This document shows, piece after piece, positions 5,520 to 7,571 of a stretch of DNA of 7,571 nt. A program made the position numbers and the translations under genes. This stretch comes from an uncultured Chloroflexaceae bacterium (GTDB lineage: Bacteria; Chloroflexota; Chloroflexia; Chloroflexales; Chloroflexaceae), in the NCBI GenBank assembly GCA_937141995.1, contig CAKZQX010000867.1, forward strand, positions 1-7,571. The letters run 5' to 3'. The stretch's first letter is position 1. Each line of letters opens with the position of its first letter. The notes beneath the pieces were generated by a model, which made no database searches, was not told where the DNA came from, and saw nothing but the letters and a program-made list of their open reading frames with translations.

Positions 5520-7571
5520 AAACCCATGCATCCCCATCGGGGATTGAAACTGGGCTGATGCTGGTGCTGGTGGCGCTGGCCGGGTGGGCTTTGAAAACCC
5601 ATGCATCCCCATCGGGGATTGAAACCTGTCGCCATAACGTGTAAACCTGTAAGAACAGCACTTTGAAAACCCATGCATCCCCATCGGGGATTGAAACATC
5701 ACAATGTTGGGCGTTGCCAGATCAACCGGCGTCCTTTGAAAACCCATGCATCCCCATCGGGGATTGAAACATCGGGGAGCAGACGCGATTGAGGAACGCG
5801 TCCGCTCCTTTGAAAACCCATGCATCCCCATCGGGGATTGAAACCATGTGCGATGATGCTTATAGCATCTATAAATCAGTACTTTGAAAACCCATGCATC
5901 CCCATCGGGGATTGAAACGAGGATACGGCGCGCTACCTGAAGGTACTGACGAAACTTTGAAAACCCATGCATCCCCATCGGGGATTGAAACAAGCGATCC
6001 GGCAGCAGCGCGACCGCGCGCCGCTGGCTTTGAAAACCCATGCATCCCCATCGGGGATTGAAACGTGGGGTTAAGAATGATATTCCGCTTATTGATGCCT
6101 TCTTTGAAAACCCATGCATCCCCATCGGGGATTGAAACACACTCCTGCTGACATGCGGATGTCAGCATAGTCTCCTTTGAAAACCCATGCATCCCCATCG
6201 GGGATTGAAACCCGACGAACTCAACCGTTGTAATAGCATATTCTGATCTTTGAAAACCCATGCATCCCCATCGGGGATTGAAACCGTTCAGATTGCCCCG
6301 ATGAGCGTACATGATGTCGTCTTTGAAAACCCATGCATCCCCATCGGGGATTGAAACAACCAGAGCCAGCGGATAGCACGCAACTCGTCATCCTTTGAAA
6401 ACCCATGCATCCCCATCGGGGATTGAAACACAAGCTGCACACGCATGCCGGCAACCGGACGAGTTCTTTGAAAACCCATGCATCCCCATCGGGGATTGAA
6501 ACGATGAAGTAGGGCCATGTCTCCCCCAGTTCGTCCTCACTTTGAAAACCCATGCATCCCCATCGGGGATTGAAACATGGGAATAATACTCAGTCCGGCG
6601 TCAATGTAGGACCTTTGAAAACCCATGCATCCCCATCGGGGATTGAAACCTTTTTAACAACCATCCTGCTGGCCTGCGCGATTGCTTTGAAAACCCATGC
6701 ATCCCCATCGGGGATTGAAACGAGTTATTAGACTTGATGTATGGGCCGCAGGCTGACTTTGAAAACCCATGCATCCCCATCGGGGATTGAAACGCAGCGC
6801 CAAAGCAGCTGCGATAACAGTATCATCGTCTTTGAAAACCCATGCATCCCCATCGGGGATTGAAACTCATCCTTTCTATGTGCGCCGGAAGGCAAACACA
6901 ACTTTGAAAACCCATGCATCCCCATCGGGGATTGAAACACTGGTGCTTGGGCCCAAACTGATGATGGGGACAACTTTGAAAACCCATGCATCCCCATCGG
7001 GGATTGAAACCCTATCAACAATAACTCCCTCTAGCCCTAAGGTGCCCTTTGAAAACCCATGCATCCCCATCGGGGATTGAAACATAACATACGAACAAAC
7101 TCTAACGCCTCTTCTTGTTCTCTTTGAAAACCCATGCATCCCCATCGGGGATTGAAACCGTTCAGGAAGACTGGCCGCCACAGGCCGTGGCGGAAGCTTT
7201 GAAAACCCATGCATCCCCATCGGGGATTGAAACCTATTTCAACTGGTCCGTACCGATTTTTGACAGACTCTTTGAAAACCCATGCATCCCCATCGGGGAT
7301 TGAAACAATCCCCATATGTATTTCCTGCCCCTTCATAAGGACCTTTGAAAACCCATGCATCCCCATCGGGGATTGAAACCTGAAATCTCGACAAATGAAA
7401 ATGTTTCTGGGGTATACTTTGAAAACCCATGCATCCCCATCGGGGATTGAAACGGGTAAAACTGTTAGAAAATGTACTTACTTCTTTCCTTTGAAAACCC
7501 ATGCATCCCCATCGGGGATTGAAACCGTTTGATCATCCCGACGCCATTGCGTTCCGTGATGACTTTGAAAA
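5440..7571 (+). CRISPR. CRISPR array: 29 full repeats plus one partial, 29 spacers, continues past the window
   Basis: The 37-bp repeat begins CTTTGAAAAC, has ATGCAT at positions 13-18, a hairpin at 17-31 (ATCCCC, loop ATC, GGGGAT) and ends ATTGAAAC. Repeats start at 5440, 5514, 5589, 5661, 5734, 5808, 5882, 5955, 6028, 6102, 6175, 6248, 6321, 6393, 6466, 6540, 6613, 6685, 6757, 6830, 6902, 6974, 7047, 7122, 7197, 7270, 7343, 7417, 7489 and, cut at 9 bases, 7563. All 29 full copies look identical. Spacers are 35-38 nt, all different. The 8-nt ATTGAAAC end is the usual 5' handle of crRNAs in type I and III systems and, with the leader on the left, sets transcription as rightward. Cas6 would be expected to cut after the GGGG of the stem. 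No cas genes are present, so the subtype (I-A/B/D or III) is open. Confidence 0.99.

Noticed and set aside
5421..7502. Long minus-strand open frames through the array, encoding repeated FQSPMGMHGFSK or FNPRWGCMGFQ units
   Set aside because: They arise because the 37-bp repeat has no stop codon in several frames. The periodic peptide is the repeat translated, and the parts between are unrelated spacers, so this is not a repeat protein.
5440..7562. Self-targeting spacers or duplicated spacers
   Set aside because: By eye, no spacer matches another spacer or any part of dnaA, scpB or the upstream genes. The rest of the genome could not be examined.
5440..7571. Clover-like or tRNA-like structures in the repetitive region
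   Set aside because: The only recurrent fold is the 6-bp ATCCCC/GGGGAT hairpin of each repeat. No tRNA or rRNA signature was seen on either strand of the window.

Overview
The window looks like chromosomal DNA of a moderately GC-rich bacterium. The DnaA sequence, the scpB-to-dnaA order and the style of CRISPR repeat suggest a Chloroflexota (Chloroflexus/Roseiflexus-like) genome. That placement is recalled and inferred, not tested.

Layout: (1) 1-1921, minus strand: a formate/nitrite transporter (FNT) family membrane protein cut off by the window edge, and upstream of it a lipoprotein of the tungstate-binding TupA type whose anion-contact motifs look eroded. (2) 1922-2139: a divergent promoter region with a direct repeat, five tandem 7-bp units and a short palindrome. 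(3) 2140-3134, plus strand: a two-gene unit, a 142-residue conserved hypothetical protein followed after 2 bp by scpB, the chromosome-segregation partner of SMC and ScpA. (4) 3135-3636: a gene-free stretch with a cluster of DnaA boxes, an AT-rich block and a good sigma70-type promoter, very probably the replication origin. (5) 3637-5109: dnaA, complete, ended by a strong intrinsic terminator at 5176-5214. (6) 5215-5439: a CRISPR leader with a perfect extended -10 element, inverted and direct repeats and a small ORF with a strong ribosome binding site that reads into the array. (7) 5440-7571: a CRISPR array of 29 complete, apparently identical 37-bp repeats and 29 spacers of 35-38 nt, running off the right edge in a thirtieth repeat.

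The replication and segregation genes (scpB, origin, dnaA) form the housekeeping core. The CRISPR array sits directly after dnaA, where many bacteria carry dnaN. No cas gene is visible, so the effector type is unknown. The repeat ends in the ATTGAAAC handle, and both handle and leader indicate left-to-right transcription. Some spacers hold recognisable coding signatures: spacer 19 reads as the terminal nuclease motif of a phage terminase large subunit, and spacer 16 resembles the start of a phage or plasmid primase-polymerase. No wholly new system can be demonstrated here. The most unusual points are the position of the array beside the origin, the translated-looking leader, and the TupA-like protein without its usual ligand residues.
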